Assembly (NCBI RefSeq): GCF_051433195.1
Contig: NZ_JBHMFT010000013.1
Location: 1-64,000, forward strand
DNA length: 64,000 nucleotides
Reading direction: 5' to 3'
From: Falsiroseomonas sp051433195
GTDB taxonomy: Bacteria; Pseudomonadota; Alphaproteobacteria; Acetobacterales; Acetobacteraceae
Shown here: one piece after another, positions 16,873 to 25,462 of the stretch
How positions within the stretch are numbered: position 1 is the stretch's first letter
Layout: each line of letters starts with the position of its first letter
The notes under the pieces: generated by a model
What the model was told of the DNA's origin: nothing
The model's input: the letters and a program-made list of their open reading frames with translations, nothing else
Database searches by the model: none
Program-made: the position numbers and the translations under genes

Positions 16873-17583
16873 ATGGGCGGCTTCAACAGCGGAAGGCGCG
16901 GAGGGCTGGCGACAGTTGAGGGCTGCGCCTCAGTGGTGCTGGACGTGTGCGCGGTGATGCGGCCCGTCACTGCCGAGATCCGCCGACAGCAGGCAGGGCC
17001 GATAGCGGAGGGGCAGATAGCTGAGGCAAGCGCAATCCGCTGGAACTGGACGCGGCAGGGCGAGGCGGCCCCTTGGGCGACTGTGGATGTGCATCTGTCT
17101 CTCGGCAGCGATCATGGCTCGGCACGACTAGGCTTCGACGTGGCGCATTACCATCGCCCTACCGGCCTGCAGCAGCAGACGGTGATGATGGAGGCAACGC
17201 CCTGTCGCTTCGGTGGGGTCCGGTGGTGGTGGGTTTGCCTGGCGACGGGGAGGCGGTGCACGAAGATCTATCTGCCGGATGGCGGCATTCGCTTTTTGAG
17301 CCGGGGGGCGGGCGCCTATCGCCTCGCCTATGCCTCGCAGCGGGGGGACGACATGCAGCGCAGCCACGGGCGGCTTGCGCGGCTGCATCGGCGGCTGGGC
17401 GGGCATTACAGGCATGCGGAAGCTCCTCTGCCGCGCCGCCCCAAGTGGATGCGCCACGCGACCTATGAGCGCCTGTGGGCAGAATGGGAGGCGCAGATTG
17501 AGCGGCATGAAGTCATCTTTGAGGCTGGCGCCGCCCGGTTTAGAGCCGGGTTGGAGGGGGGAACTGAGAGCCCGCAGCGCTGA
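16873..17583 (+). CDS. Hypothetical protein, island-associated
   Basis: The 236-residue protein starts with MGGFNSGRRGG, a start shared by a group of uncharacterised proteins found in alphaproteobacterial prophages and islands (general knowledge, not a search). The middle contains a Trp-rich strand segment (GGVRWWWVCLATGRRCTKIY) that looks like part of a zinc-ribbon or beta sheet, and the C-terminal half is a basic helical region (RSHGRLARLHRRLGGHYRH). No enzyme motif is visible and the function is unknown. It stands alone between the prophage remnant and tRNA-Thr. Confidence 0.6.
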   Translation: MGGFNSGRRGGLATVEGCASVVLDVCAVMRPVTAEIRRQQAGPIAEGQIAEASAIRWNWTRQGEAAPWATVDVHLSLGSDHGSARLGFDVAHYHRPTGLQQQTVMMEATPCRFGGVRWWWVCLATGRRCTKIYLPDGGIRFLSRGAGAYRLAYASQRGDDMQRSHGRLARLHRRLGGHYRHAEAPLPRRPKWMRHATYERLWAEWEAQIERHEVIFEAGAARFRAGLEGGTESPQR

Positions 17584-17757
17584 CGCGCTTGCTCCAGGCC
17601 ATTTGCCTACGCGGCTCTTGGGCGAAGGGGCACAGGTCGGGGCTATCTCCCCGGAAGGGCGTGGCCACACTTTGCCGGAGCGGGTCCGCAAGGGGTCCGC
17701 AGGAATGATAGAAATGACCGATCCGGCCACTTATAGCATCTAAGGTTTTGAAAAGAA

Positions 17758-17832
<75 letters not shown>

Positions 17833-17909
17833 CCGTCACGCGCAGCGCCTATAGCCGTCCCGGCGCCGACCGACAACCCGTTCCGAGTTTCGGTGGCGCC
17901 AGGATCGGC

Positions 17910-19181
17910 TCAGCCGACAGTCGCCGGCAGCGTCTGCGGGCTGGTCCAGTTGATGGTGCCCACCGCCTGGCAGCTCGGGCATACCGGCTGCCATGCCGCA
18001 TGGTCCGTGCCGCAGGAGGCGCAGCGCCAGCGCGGCTCGGGCGCGGCAGTGGCGGCCTGGCGCAGCCAGCGGGCCTGGGCGGCGCGGCCCTCGGGCGTTT
18101 CGCCGTGCTCCACCTCCTCCAGGTCGCTCAGCGCCAGGTAGGCGCGACGGTCGGCCTGGCCGCCGGAGACCAGCGCGTCCAGTTCCTGCCGCGCCCGCCC
18201 GGTCAGCCCGGCCTCCAGCGCCGCGCGGCCGACCAGCAGCCGGCTCTCGGCATGGCGCGGGCTGCCCTTCGCCAATGCCTCGGCCGACTTCATCCGGGCC
18301 AGCGCATCCGCATCGTCGCGGAAATACTCCTGCGCCAGGTCCGGATGCGGCCGTGCCGCCCAGGCCTGTTCCAGCACGGTGCGCGCCCGGCGCGGGCTGC
18401 CGCTGTCGCGCAGGCGCCTTGCATGGGCCAGCGCCGCCGGCGCGAAGGCCGGGTCGGCCGCGAAGCCCTGCCGTTCCAGCTCCGCCGCGCGGGTCAGGTC
18501 GGGCTCCTGCCCGGCCGCGGCCAGTGCCAGCGCCGCCTGCCCGGCGCCCGGCGGCGCCAGGGTCAGCGCCTCCCGCCAGTCCCGCATGCGCAGTGCCAGC
18601 GTCTCGCGTTCCTGGCGCAGCCAGGCGGCGCCGGGCTGGGCCGCCTCGGCTTCGCGCGCCAGGCGCTGCGCCGCCGACCAGTCCTCGCGCTGGATCGCCT
18701 GCCGCAGCAGGCCACGCAGGCCGAGGAAGCGGGCCTCCGGGCTGGCGGCAAGCTGGCGGAAGATCTCCGTCGCCTGATCCTCACGCCCCGCCAGCCGCTC
18801 GGCTTCCGCGGCCAGCAGCAGCGTCTGCGGCGTATCGCCGAGCCCCTTGCGGGCGCGCTTGGATTCGATGCGCGCGGCATCCGGCGTGCCGGCGGCCAGC
18901 GCCACCAGCGCGCGGGTCAGGGCGGCATCGCCCTCGGCGCGGCGCTTCGTCGCCTTGCGGGCGCGCAGCCTGCCGGGCAGCCGCCGCAGGGCCGCGATGC
19001 CGGCCAGGATCAGGTGCAGCACCAGGAACAGCACCGCCAGCAGCAGCAGCGCGATCGGCAGGCCGACCAGGATCTCGGCATCGCCGACGCGGACGGCGAC
19101 ATCGCCGCCCACCTGGGCGAGCCACAGCACGCCGGCGATGCCGGCAGCCAGAAGAACGAGGTAGATCAGGGCATGACGCAT
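17910..19181 (-). CDS. hemY: HemY-like TPR membrane protein
   Basis: The 423-residue product has two N-terminal membrane segments (LIYLVLLAAGIAGVLWLA and LPIALLLLAVLFLVLHLI) followed by HemY-type TPR helices with conserved LPGRLRARKA, RAYLALSDLEE and EGRAAQARWLRQA. HemY is not an enzyme; it is thought to act as a scaffold in haem synthesis. A short C-terminal CxxC...CxxC segment (WRCASCGTDHAAWQPVCPSC) forms a zinc-ribbon-like tail, as in other alphaproteobacterial HemY proteins. It is the last gene of the minus-strand hemC-hemD-mic60-hemY operon, starting ten bases after mic60. Confidence 0.85.
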   Translation of the reverse strand: MRHALIYLVLLAAGIAGVLWLAQVGGDVAVRVGDAEILVGLPIALLLLAVLFLVLHLILAGIAALRRLPGRLRARKATKRRAEGDAALTRALVALAAGTPDAARIESKRARKGLGDTPQTLLLAAEAERLAGREDQATEIFRQLAASPEARFLGLRGLLRQAIQREDWSAAQRLAREAEAAQPGAAWLRQERETLALRMRDWREALTLAPPGAGQAALALAAAGQEPDLTRAAELERQGFAADPAFAPAALAHARRLRDSGSPRRARTVLEQAWAARPHPDLAQEYFRDDADALARMKSAEALAKGSPRHAESRLLVGRAALEAGLTGRARQELDALVSGGQADRRAYLALSDLEEVEHGETPEGRAAQARWLRQAATAAPEPRWRCASCGTDHAAWQPVCPSCQAVGTINWTSPQTLPATVG

Positions 19182-19191
19182 CGTGCGGCCC

Positions 19192-20355
19192 TCAGCCCGC
19201 GGCCAGGCTGCGCAGCGCGGCGCGGGCCTCGATCAGGGCGCGGGCCTGCTCGACCCAGGGTCGCATCGCCTCCTGCGCCGGCGGCGACAGGCGCTGCAGC
19301 GGCGCCAGGCTGCCTTCCAGGTCGCCGGCTTCCAGGGCGCGGCGGGACTTCTCGATCTCGGCGGCGGCGGCATCGCCGAACACCACCTCCTCGCCGCGGC
19401 GCACGGTGACCAGGCCGGACAGGCGGGACAGCGCGCTGTCCATCACGCCCTGGCCCTGCCGGCCGGGGTCGCTGGCGGCCATGGCGGCGCGCGCCGCCTC
19501 CTCGAAGCGCAGGCGCAGCGCGGATTCGGTGGGAGGCGCGGATTGCGCAAACCGGGTCAGCGCCGCCGGCGGCTCCCGCAGCGTGCCGAGCGCGCCACCC
19601 AGCGGAGCCCCGGTCTCCAGCGCGGCGCGAAGCTGGTCCAGAGTGGCCAGACGCCCGGCGCGGCCTTCCAAGGCGGACAGGCGCTGCGCCTGGCCCTGCA
19701 GCTCGGTGATGCGCCCCGCCTGCTCCTCCAGCGTCGCGCGCTGCGCGGCAACCTGCTCCTGGATCTCGCTCAGCCGCCGGGTCAGCGTCGTCTCGACGCC
19801 GCCGAGCCGTTCCGTCGCCTGCGTCAAAGCCTGCTCGGCCGTGCCGACGCGGGCGGCCAGCTCCTGCGCCACGCCCTCGATCCGGGCGGAGCTGGCGGTG
19901 GCGCGGGCTTCCTCCTGCGCGATGGCGGCCTCGGCGCGCTGCGCAAGCCCATCGACGCGGCGCGTCAGCGCATCCAGCGCCGGGCGCGGTGCCAGCTCGG
20001 CCGGGTCCGTCACCGGACGCGCGGCGAGTTCGGCGGCGGCGCGTTCCACCGCGGCGATGCGGCCGGCCAGCGGCGCCAGGTCCGGCCCGGTGGCTGATTC
20101 CAGCGTGGCGAGGCGGCTGGTCAGCCCCTCCAGCGCGGGCTGCCGCGCGACGGCCGTCTCCAGCGCCGCCAGGCGCTGTTGCAGCGCCGCGACGGCCGGG
20201 CTGGCCTCGGCGCGGTCCTGCGGCACCGGGCGCGCCAGCAGCCAGGCGACGGCGCCGACCAGCACGACGGCGGCGACCAGGATCGGCAGGGCGGCGGGGT
20301 CCATGCGGAACCGTCGGAGCCGCTCGGAGAAGGAGGGGGGCGGGGTCGGGCTCAT
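19192..20355 (-). CDS. Mic60/mitofilin-like inner-membrane protein
   Basis: The 387-residue protein has a short cytoplasmic start, one membrane segment (LPILVAAVVLVGAVAWLLA, about residues 23-41), a long Ala/Glu/Arg coiled coil (roughly 50-250) and a compact helical C-terminal domain with LEAGDLEGSLAPLQ. This architecture, and the position between hemD and hemY, match the alphaproteobacterial homologues of mitochondrial Mic60, the core MICOS subunit that shapes cristae. In bacteria the protein is linked to intracytoplasmic membranes and outer-membrane contacts. The gene lies 29 bases after hemD. The family assignment rests on architecture and gene order, since the coiled coil itself has little sequence specificity. 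Confidence 0.75.
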   Translation of the reverse strand: MSPTPPPSFSERLRRFRMDPAALPILVAAVVLVGAVAWLLARPVPQDRAEASPAVAALQQRLAALETAVARQPALEGLTSRLATLESATGPDLAPLAGRIAAVERAAAELAARPVTDPAELAPRPALDALTRRVDGLAQRAEAAIAQEEARATASSARIEGVAQELAARVGTAEQALTQATERLGGVETTLTRRLSEIQEQVAAQRATLEEQAGRITELQGQAQRLSALEGRAGRLATLDQLRAALETGAPLGGALGTLREPPAALTRFAQSAPPTESALRLRFEEAARAAMAASDPGRQGQGVMDSALSRLSGLVTVRRGEEVVFGDAAAAEIEKSRRALEAGDLEGSLAPLQRLSPPAQEAMRPWVEQARALIEARAALRSLAAG

Positions 20356-20384
20356 GGCTCTCCTGGCAGCTCAGCGGGTCCGCG

Positions 20385-21146
20385 TCAGTACGGCACGGCG
20401 TCGGGTTCGGGCTGCCCTTGCCGGGTCTCCCCGGGGCCGAGCAGCGCCAGCAAGGCATCCTCGGATGGCCGCCCAGCCACGCGCATCTCGCGCCACGCCA
20501 GCGGGGCGAGCGCCACGCGGGCCGCATCCGCGACCCGGGGGCTGATCGCCAGCGCTGCCATGTCCGCGAGCGTCGCGGAAAGGCCTGCCTCCCGAAGCAG
20601 AGTGATGGCACAGGCCGCCGAGCGAGGCGAGTGGAACAGTACCTGCCCGGGTCCATTGCGGCTTCGCAGCGCCGCGAGCACGGGCGCCGGCACGCTCGTC
20701 GCGGGCGTGGCGGCGTAGGCGATGCGGCGCAGCACGCGGAAGCCGCGCCGACGCAGATCGGCCGCCAGATCCAGCGCATAGCCCTGGCCCACGGCCAGCA
20801 GCACCGGCCCGGCGGTGGGGTCGAGCCGCTCCGCGGTCAGTCGGGCCAGATCCTCCGCCGTGCCGCCGGCCGCCACGGCGCCCACCCAACCGGCGGCCCG
20901 CGCCGCCTCCGCCGTCGCCTCCCCCACCGCCAGCAGCGCGAGTCCCGGCGGTTGCGGCGGCAGGGCGCGGGCCGCGGCGCGGCTGGTCAGCAGCACGGCC
21001 CGGCACGGCGGAATCGGGAAGGGGCGCGGTTGCAGCACCAGTGCCGGCATCGCCAGCGCCCGGAAACCCAGCGCCCGCAGCCGCGCCGCGGTCTCGGCCC
21101 CGCCCGGTTCCGGGCGGGTCACCAGCACCGCGCCCAAATCAGCCAA
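20385..21146 (-). CDS. hemD: Uroporphyrinogen-III synthase
   Basis: HemD cyclises hydroxymethylbilane to uroporphyrinogen III, the step after HemC. The 253-residue product is typical in length and has the weakly conserved family pattern: VLVTRPEPGGAETAARLRALGF at the start, AVLLTSRAAARAL, AVGEATAEAARAAGW, and VLFHSPRSAACAI in the second lobe. The frame begins at TTG 21146, five bases from the hemC stop. This start lies inside a 13-bp tandem duplication that repeats the last codons of hemC, so the original start may have been altered; a GTG about six codons further in is the alternative. Confidence 0.85.
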   Translation of the reverse strand: MADLGAVLVTRPEPGGAETAARLRALGFRALAMPALVLQPRPFPIPPCRAVLLTSRAAARALPPQPPGLALLAVGEATAEAARAAGWVGAVAAGGTAEDLARLTAERLDPTAGPVLLAVGQGYALDLAADLRRRGFRVLRRIAYAATPATSVPAPVLAALRSRNGPGQVLFHSPRSAACAITLLREAGLSATLADMAALAISPRVADAARVALAPLAWREMRVAGRPSEDALLALLGPGETRQGQPEPDAVPY

Positions 21147-21163
21147 AGATATCAGCCAAAGAT
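21138..21163. repeat. 13-bp tandem duplication at the hemC/hemD junction
   Basis: The 13-mer ATCAGCCAAAGAT occurs twice head to tail (21,138-21,150 and 21,151-21,163). The right copy contains the hemC stop; the left copy supplies the TTG used as hemD start. Confidence 0.9.
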
Positions 21164-22159
21164 GTCGGCGGGGCTGTCACGGCGCAGGCCCTCGCCGAGT
21201 TCACGGCCCAGCGCCACCGCATCGGCCACCGCGCCCTGGGCGCTGCGCTTCAGCAGGAAGGACCCATCCGGCCGCGCCACCAGCCCGGTCAGGTGCAACC
21301 TTCCGTCGCTCAGCAGCCGCGCATGGCCGCCGATCGGCGTGCGGCAGGAGCCATCGAGCGCCGCCAGAAGGGCGCGCTCCGCCCGGCTGACCGCCGCCGC
21401 CTCGCGGTCCTCGATCGCCGACAGCAATTCCAGCAAATCCACGTCATCGGCCCGCGCGGTGACGCCGACGATGCCCTGGCCGGCCGCCGGCACCATCGAA
21501 TCGGGGTCGAGGACGACGGAAGCACGCTCCTCCATCCCCAGCCGCCGGAGGCCCGCCAGGGCCAGCAGCGTCGCCGCCGGACCCTCCGGCTGCGCCAGCT
21601 TGCCGAGCCGGGTCTGCACGTTGCCGCGGATCATCTCGATCCGCAGGTCGGGCCGCGCATGCAGGATCTGGCTCTGCCGGCGGACGGAGGCGGTGCCGAT
21701 CACGGCGCCCGCCGGCAGTGCCGCGAAGGGGTCGGAGGGGTCCGGCGTGCCGCAGCGCGGGCCGAGGATCACCGCATCCCGCGCATCCTCCCGTCGCAGC
21801 GTGCAGGCCAGAACGATGCCGGGCGGCATCTCGGTTTCCAGATCCTTGAGGCTGTGCACCGCGAAATCGATGCGGCCATCCAGCAGCGCCTCGTGGATTT
21901 CCTTGGCGAACAGCCCCTTGCCGCCGATATCCGCCAGGCGCTTGTCCTGGATGCGGTCGCCCGAGGTGGCGATGGCGTGTTCCTCGAAGGCCTTCGCGTC
22001 CCGCAGCACCGGGCAGAAGCGCGTGATGATCGACAGGAAGTGCCGGGTCTGCCACAGCGCCAGCGGCGAGCCGCGGGTGCCGACGCGCAGCGGCAGGTTG
22101 CGGAAATGCGGCCGGACCTGCCCCTGCGCGGGGGTGGCGATGGGATGGATGGCGGACAT
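21152..22159 (-). CDS. hemC: Hydroxymethylbilane synthase (porphobilinogen deaminase)
   Basis: HemC polymerises four porphobilinogens to hydroxymethylbilane. The 335-residue product contains the family motifs LRVGTRGSPLALWQTRHF, the catalytic Asp region FAVHSLKDLETEMP, RREDARDAV, GTASVRRQSQI with RGNVQTRL, and the cofactor-attachment Cys in LDGSCRTPIGGHA. ATG 22159 is preferred because upstream codons read into tsaD on the other strand. It is the first gene of the haem operon and diverges from tsaD with only 43 bases between the two starts, so their promoters must overlap. Confidence 0.95.
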   Translation of the reverse strand: MSAIHPIATPAQGQVRPHFRNLPLRVGTRGSPLALWQTRHFLSIITRFCPVLRDAKAFEEHAIATSGDRIQDKRLADIGGKGLFAKEIHEALLDGRIDFAVHSLKDLETEMPPGIVLACTLRREDARDAVILGPRCGTPDPSDPFAALPAGAVIGTASVRRQSQILHARPDLRIEMIRGNVQTRLGKLAQPEGPAATLLALAGLRRLGMEERASVVLDPDSMVPAAGQGIVGVTARADDVDLLELLSAIEDREAAAVSRAERALLAALDGSCRTPIGGHARLLSDGRLHLTGLVARPDGSFLLKRSAQGAVADAVALGRELGEGLRRDSPADIFG

Positions 22160-22202
22160 GCGGCCTATTAGGCCCCTGCCCCGGACTTCGGAAGGTGCCT
22201 TG

Positions 22203-23321
22203 ATGACGGATCTGCTGCGCGCGGACGCGCTGGTGCCAATGCGCGCGGACGCGCTGGTGCTGGGCCTCGAATCCTCCTGCGACGAAACCGCCGCCGCGAT
22301 CCTGCGCGCCGACGGCACCATCCTGGCCGAGGCGGTGCTCTCCCAGCTCGAGGATCACACCCCGTATGGCGGCGTGGTGCCGGAGATCGCGGCGCGGGCG
22401 CACCTGGCACATCTGCCGGCGCTGGTGCGCCGCGTGCTGGACCAGGCCGGCATCACGCCGTCCGGGCTGGCGGCGGTGGCGGCGACGGCCGGGCCGGGGC
22501 TGATCGGCGGGCTGATCGTCGGCGCCACGCTCGGCAAGGGGATCGCCATCGCCCAGGGCATCCCCTTCCTCGGGATCAACCACCTGGAGGGCCATGCACT
22601 GACCCCGCGGCTGCCCGGCGTGCATCCGGGCGGGCTCGACTTCCCCTACCTGCTGCTGCTGCTGTCCGGCGGGCATTGCCAATGCGTGCTGGTGGAGGGC
22701 GTCGGCCGGCACCGGCGGCTCGGCACCACGCTGGACGACGCGGTGGGGGAGGCCTTCGACAAATCCGCCAAGCTGCTCGGCCTGCCCTGGCCCGGCGGGC
22801 CGCATCTGGAACGGTTGGCGGCCGGGGGCGACGCGAAGCGCTTCACCCTGCCCCGCCCGCTGTTCGGCCGCGCCGGCTGCGACTTCTCCTTCAGCGGCCT
22901 GAAGACCGCGGTGGCGAACATCGCGGCAAAGGGGCTGGACGAAGGCGCCCGCGCCGACCTCGCCGCCGGTTTCCAGGCCGCCGTCAGCGCCACCCTGGCC
23001 GACCGGGCCGCCCATGCCCTGGCGATGGCGCCCGGCGCCACGGCGCTGGTGGTGGCCGGTGGCGTCGCCGCCAATGCCGGCATCCGCGCGGCGCTGGCCG
23101 CCGTGGCAGCGCGAGCCGGCCTGCCGCTGGTGGCGCCGCCCATCCGGCTCTGCACCGACAATGCCGTGATGATCGCCTGGGCCGGGATCGAACGCCTGCG
23201 CCTGGGCCTGACCGAGCCGCTGGACCATCCACCGCGGCCGCGCTGGCCGCTGGCGGAACTTTCCGGCGCGCTCCGGGAGAACCGGGCCGGATCTGATGCG
23301 TTGGCGGGACAGGAATATTGA
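22203..23321 (+). CDS. tsaD: tRNA N6-adenosine threonylcarbamoyltransferase TsaD
   Basis: TsaD transfers the threonylcarbamoyl group to A37 of ANN-decoding tRNAs. The ASKHA fold and metal site are complete: LGLESSCDETAAAIL, PGLIGGLIVGAT, the metal ligands in NHLEGHALTP, the SGGH loop, FDKSAKLLGLPWPGGP, DFSFSGLKTAV and the C-terminal Asp in CTDNAVMIAWAG. Length (372 residues) is normal apart from an N-terminal extension created by a 24-bp tandem duplication (LRADALVP then MRADALVL). ATG 22203 and ATG 22239 are both possible starts; the second would remove the duplicated segment. Confidence 0.95.
   Translation: MTDLLRADALVPMRADALVLGLESSCDETAAAILRADGTILAEAVLSQLEDHTPYGGVVPEIAARAHLAHLPALVRRVLDQAGITPSGLAAVAATAGPGLIGGLIVGATLGKGIAIAQGIPFLGINHLEGHALTPRLPGVHPGGLDFPYLLLLLSGGHCQCVLVEGVGRHRRLGTTLDDAVGEAFDKSAKLLGLPWPGGPHLERLAAGGDAKRFTLPRPLFGRAGCDFSFSGLKTAVANIAAKGLDEGARADLAAGFQAAVSATLADRAAHALAMAPGATALVVAGGVAANAGIRAALAAVAARAGLPLVAPPIRLCTDNAVMIAWAGIERLRLGLTEPLDHPPRPRWPLAELSGALRENRAGSDALAGQEY
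22216..22260. repeat. 24-bp tandem duplication in the tsaD 5' end
   Basis: A 21-base word starting TGCGCGCGGACGC is present at 22,216-22,236 and again at 22,240-22,260, giving a period of 24 bases (8 codons). It encodes two copies of RADALV ahead of the conserved TsaD N-terminus. Confidence 0.9.
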
Positions 23322-23327
23322 AGGAGG
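23321..23327 (+). promoter_or_regulatory. Strong ribosome binding site of the glycine-zipper lipoprotein
   Basis: AAGGAGG lies five bases before ATG 23333. It fixes that ATG as start rather than the in-frame codon at 23,318. Confidence 0.85.
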
Positions 23328-23332
23328 TTTCG

Positions 23333-23551
23333 ATGTCCATGATCCCCCGGCTCGCCGTCGTGCTCGGCCTCACCTTCGCCGTCGCCGCCTGCGGCCAGAC
23401 GCCCGGCCAGCGTGCGGTCAGTGGTGGCCTGCTGGGCGCCGGCACCGGTGCCGCGGTCGGCTCGCTGTCCGGCAATGCCGGCACCGGCGCGCTGATCGGC
23501 GGCGGCGTGGGTGCCGTCGGAGGCGCCGCGACGGCGCCGCGCCGCTACTGA
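23333..23551 (+). CDS. Small glycine-zipper lipoprotein
   Basis: The 72-residue protein has a signal peptide ending in the lipobox VAAC (Cys near residue 20), then a mature part made almost entirely of glycine-zipper repeats (GGLLGAGTGAAVGSLSG, GALIGGGVGAVGGAA), as in small SlyB/OsmB-type envelope lipoproteins. Such proteins insert into or span the outer membrane; the exact role here is unknown. It lies between tsaD and rlmJ on the same strand. Confidence 0.8.
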   Translation: MSMIPRLAVVLGLTFAVAACGQTPGQRAVSGGLLGAGTGAAVGSLSGNAGTGALIGGGVGAVGGAATAPRRY

Positions 23552-23603
23552 GCCTCCTCCCTGCGGGTTGCGTCGCCCGAGCGGCGGCGCTACCCGCAGC
23601 TTC

Positions 23604-24431
23604 GTGAACTACCGCCACGCCTTCCACGCCGGCAACGCCTGCGACGTTGCCAAGCATGCCCTGCTCGTCGCGCTGTTGCAGGCGCTGCGGATGAAGGCGA
23701 AGCCGTTCCGGGTGCTCGACACCCATGCCGGCATCGGCAGCTACGTCCTGGCCTCGGCCGAGGCCGAGCGCACCGGGGAGTGGCGGGCCGGCATCGGCCG
23801 GGTCGCCGACATCACCGAGGGTCCGCTCGCCGACTACACTGGGCTGGTCCGCGCCGCCGGCTTCCCCGACATCTACCCCGGCTCCCCCGACCTGGCCCGC
23901 GCCCTGCTGCGCCAGGACGACCAACTCGTGCTGTGCGAACTGCACCCGGAGGATCACGCGACCCTGCGCAGCCGCTACCGTGGCGACTCCCAGGTGGCGG
24001 TGCATCGCCGCGATGCGTGGGAAGCGGTGGAGGCGCTGACCCCCTTCCCCGAACGCCGCGGCCTGGTCCTCATCGACCCGCCCTTCGAGCAGCCGGGCGA
24101 GTTCGAGCGCGCGGCCGCCACCCTCGCCCGGCTGCGCCACCGTTTTCGCGCCGGCATCGTCGCCGCCTGGTACCCGATCAAGCATCGCGCCCCGCCGCGT
24201 GCCTTCCACACCGCGCTGCGCGACGCCCAGGTGCCGGATTGCATCACGGCCGAGTTGCTGCTGCGGGAGCCGACCGACCCGACCCGCCTGAATGGCTGCG
24301 GCCTGCTGGTCGCCAATCCGCCGCATGGCTTCGCCCAACGCGCCGAGGCAATCCTGGCGGCCCTGCTGCCGCATCTGGCACAAGGCGAGGCCGGCGCCGC
24401 ATGCTCCGTCACGCGCATCACGCCGGAATAG
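23604..24431 (+). CDS. rlmJ: 23S rRNA (adenine(2030)-N(6))-methyltransferase RlmJ
   Basis: RlmJ methylates A2030 of 23S rRNA using SAM. The product starts with NYRHAFHAGNACDVAKHALL, the conserved N-terminal signature of the family, followed by VLDTHAGIGSYVL (SAM site), HRRDAWEAV, and the N6-methyltransferase motif LIDPPFEQPGEF. The length (275 residues) is as expected. The start is a GTG at 23,604; the frame is open upstream, but the homologous N-terminus begins here. No strong ribosome binding site is visible. gpsA follows after 17 bases. Confidence 0.92.
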   Translation: MNYRHAFHAGNACDVAKHALLVALLQALRMKAKPFRVLDTHAGIGSYVLASAEAERTGEWRAGIGRVADITEGPLADYTGLVRAAGFPDIYPGSPDLARALLRQDDQLVLCELHPEDHATLRSRYRGDSQVAVHRRDAWEAVEALTPFPERRGLVLIDPPFEQPGEFERAAATLARLRHRFRAGIVAAWYPIKHRAPPRAFHTALRDAQVPDCITAELLLREPTDPTRLNGCGLLVANPPHGFAQRAEAILAALLPHLAQGEAGAACSVTRITPE

Positions 24432-24448
24432 GAACCAGGGGAAAACGC

Positions 24449-25444
24449 ATGCCGCAGCGCGCACGACGACGCATCGCGGTGCTGGGCGCCGGCGCCTGGG
24501 GCACCGCCCTGGCGCTGCAGGCCGCCCGCGCCGGCAACGCCGTCAGCCTCTGGGCGCGCAATCCGGACCGCGCCGCCGCCCTCGCCGGGGCCGGGGAGAA
24601 TGCGCGCTACCTGCCCGGCATCCCGCTGAGCCCGGCCATCACCGTCACCGCCGATGCCGCCGCCGCGCTGTCCGAGGCGCTGTTCGCCCTGCTGGTGGTC
24701 CCGGTGCAGCACCTGCGGGAGGTTCTGGCGACGCTGCCGGACTCGACCTGCCCGCTGGTGGTCTGCGCCAAGGGCGTCGAGCGCGGCACGCTCTGCCTGC
24801 CGCTGGAGATCCTGCACCAGTCCCGGCCGCACACCCCCGCCGCCGTGCTGTCCGGCCCCAACTTCGCGCATGAGGTGGCGCGCGGCCTGCCCGCCGCCGC
24901 CGTGGTCGCCAGCCGCGACGCCGGGCTGCGCGGCCTGGCGGCGGATCTGCTCGGCACCGCCGGCTTCCGGCTGTATGGCGGCGACGACCCGATGGGCGTG
25001 CAGGTCGGCGGCGCGGCGAAGAACGTCATCGCCATCGCGGCCGGGGCGGTGATCGGCGCCGGGCTCGGGGAGAATGCCCGCGCCGCCCTGGTCACGCGCG
25101 GCCTCGCGGAATTGTCGCGGCTGACGGTGGCGCTCGGCGGGCGGGCGGAGACCGCCGCGGGGCTGTCCGGCCTCGGCGACCTGCTGCTGACCACCACGGG
25201 GCCGGGCAGCCGCAACACCTCGCTCGGCATGGAACTGGCGCGCGGCGCACCGCTGGAGACGGTGCTGGCCGGCCGCGTCGGCGTGGCGGAAGGCGTGGAG
25301 ACGGCGCCCGCCCTGGTCGCGCGTGCGACGAAGGCGAGCGTCGAGTTGCCGATCTGCGCCGCGGTGGCGGATCTGCTGGCCGGCGACCTGACGATCGGGG
25401 AGGCGATGGGCCGGCTGCTGGCGCGGCCCCGGCGCGACGAGTAG
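24449..25444 (+). CDS. gpsA: Glycerol-3-phosphate dehydrogenase [NAD(P)+]
   Basis: GpsA reduces dihydroxyacetone phosphate to sn-glycerol 3-phosphate for phospholipid synthesis. The 331-residue protein has the nucleotide-binding GAGAWGTALA near the N-terminus, LSGPNFAHEVARGLP, the catalytic Lys in GGAAKNVIAIAAG, and the substrate-binding GLGDLLLT and SRNTSLGMELARG segments. ATG 24449 follows a purine-rich AGGGGAAAA. It is the last plus-strand gene of the tsaD-rlmJ-gpsA run. Confidence 0.95.
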   Translation: MPQRARRRIAVLGAGAWGTALALQAARAGNAVSLWARNPDRAAALAGAGENARYLPGIPLSPAITVTADAAAALSEALFALLVVPVQHLREVLATLPDSTCPLVVCAKGVERGTLCLPLEILHQSRPHTPAAVLSGPNFAHEVARGLPAAAVVASRDAGLRGLAADLLGTAGFRLYGGDDPMGVQVGGAAKNVIAIAAGAVIGAGLGENARAALVTRGLAELSRLTVALGGRAETAAGLSGLGDLLLTTTGPGSRNTSLGMELARGAPLETVLAGRVGVAEGVETAPALVARATKASVELPICAAVADLLAGDLTIGEAMGRLLARPRRDE

Positions 25445-25462
25445 CCGCGCCGAACTGCCCCG

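Noticed and set aside
19989..23321. Very long plus-strand open frame across the haem operon
   Set aside because: Only its last 373 codons (tsaD) are real. The rest is the antisense of hemC, hemD and mic60, Arg/Pro/Ala-rich and without motifs, as usual for GC-rich DNA.
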